This document shows, piece after piece, positions 13,549 to 13,962 of a DNA stretch of 13,962 nt; position 1 is the first letter of the stretch; every line of letters begins with the position of its first letter. This DNA is from Alphaproteobacteria bacterium. GTDB taxonomy: Bacteria; Pseudomonadota; Alphaproteobacteria; Sphingomonadales; Sphingomonadaceae. Under the pieces are notes generated by a model. That model worked only from the letters and a program-made list of their open reading frames with translations, ran no database searches and was not told the DNA's origin. The stretch covers positions 1 through 13,962 of the forward strand of contig JAQGLD010000402.1 in the NCBI GenBank assembly GCA_028293055.1, in the 5' to 3' direction. A program made the translations under genes and the position numbers.

Positions 13549-13962
13549 ATGTTCGACAGCCTGAGCGACCGCCTGAGCAGCGTCTTCGACCGCCTGCGCG
13601 GCCGCGGTGCGCTCAACGAGGCGGATGTGCGCGCGGCGATGCGGGAGGTGCGGATCGCGCTGCTCGAGGCCGATGTCGCGCTGCCTGTCGTCCGAGAGTT
13701 CGTCGACAAGGTCACCGAGCAGGCGGTCGGGCAGCAGGTCCTGAAGTCCGTCACTCCAGGCCAGCAGGTCGTCAAGATCGTCCACGACGCGCTCGTCGAC
13801 ATGCTCGGCGCCGACGAATCGGCGCTCGATATCGAGGTCACCCCGCCGGCCGTGGTGATGATGGTCGGACTGCAGGGCTCGGGAAAGACCACCACCACCG
13901 CCAAGATCGCCAAACGCCTCGCCACTCGCGAGCGCAAGAAAGTGATGATGGCGTCGCTCGAC
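13549..13962 (+). CDS. ffh: Signal recognition particle protein Ffh (SRP54), 3' partial
   Basis: The first 138 residues of Ffh are present; the family is about 450-500 residues, so the M domain and most of the GTPase lie beyond the window. Ffh binds 4.5S RNA and signal sequences of nascent inner-membrane proteins and delivers ribosomes to FtsY. The N-terminal helical bundle starts MFDSLSDRLSSVFDRLRGRG and contains the typical ALNEADVRAAMREVRIALLE (21-40). The G domain begins with VVMMVGLQGSGKTTTTAKI (102-120), whose P-loop GLQGSGKT is at 107-114, and continues to the window edge in KKVMMASLD, where the family reads D before the next motif. The start is ATG 13549 with GAGGAGCGACTT upstream. 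No frameshift is seen. It is preceded by a hairpin-rich leader of 168 bases. Confidence 0.97.
   Translation, partial: MFDSLSDRLSSVFDRLRGRGALNEADVRAAMREVRIALLEADVALPVVREFVDKVTEQAVGQQVLKSVTPGQQVVKIVHDALVDMLGADESALDIEVTPPAVVMMVGLQGSGKTTTTAKIAKRLATRERKKVMMASLD

Noticed and set aside
12175..13785. A 536-codon open frame on the minus strand across the oxidoreductase gene and the start of ffh
   Set aside because: It overlaps two well-supported genes in antisense, is rich in His/Arg/Asp with no recognisable motif, and is a shadow of GC-biased codons.

Overview
The window is GC-rich chromosomal DNA, most likely from an alphaproteobacterium of the order Sphingomonadales. This assignment is inferred from three things: the high-GC codon use, a Tat-exported glucose-fructose-oxidoreductase-like protein very close to the Zymomonas enzyme, and the general gene set. 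No rRNA or other taxonomic marker is present apart from the start of ffh.

Left part (1-1717) is a scar region. It opens with the last 72 codons of a DNA methyltransferase of the MmeI / type IIL restriction-modification kind. About 80 bases later, and in the same frame, comes a comM (YifB) gene lacking its N-terminal ~200 residues, so that homology starts just before Walker A. This looks like a restriction-modification gene or island inserted in comM, a locus known as an insertion hotspot in other bacteria. Next is a short unrecognised coding region readable only through two frame changes (about 1200-1714). It ends three bases before the stop of a convergent gene.

Middle part (1718-4374) has a minus-strand exported SMP-30-like beta-propeller protein, tRNA-Leu(CAA), an AI-2E/PerM-family membrane transporter and tRNA-Asp(GUC). 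Both tRNAs have candidate -35/-10 boxes with 17-base spacers, and tRNA-Asp is followed by a clear intrinsic terminator.

Central part (4459-7830) is one 1123-residue minus-strand gene that joins a GH18-like hydrolase domain, a NodB polysaccharide deacetylase and a membrane GT2 glycosyltransferase. All expected NodB and GT2 motifs are present. It reads as a one-polypeptide machine for making and trimming an N-acetylhexosamine-type polysaccharide, and it is the most interesting gene of the window.

Right part (7995-13962): an unrecognised secreted protein and a YaiI/YqxD (UPF0178) protein lie in tandem on the minus strand, divergent from a Tat-type dienelactone hydrolase. The hydrolase converges on a TMEM175-type potassium-channel homologue, with the two stop codons sharing TGATCA. 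Then follow an Ala/Pro-rich single-span membrane protein with a perfect 11-bp terminator behind it, the Tat-exported GFOR-like oxidoreductase, a hairpin-rich leader, and the 5' 138 codons of ffh, which run off the window. Most genes are single transcription units; there is no large operon and no CRISPR array or complete mobile element.
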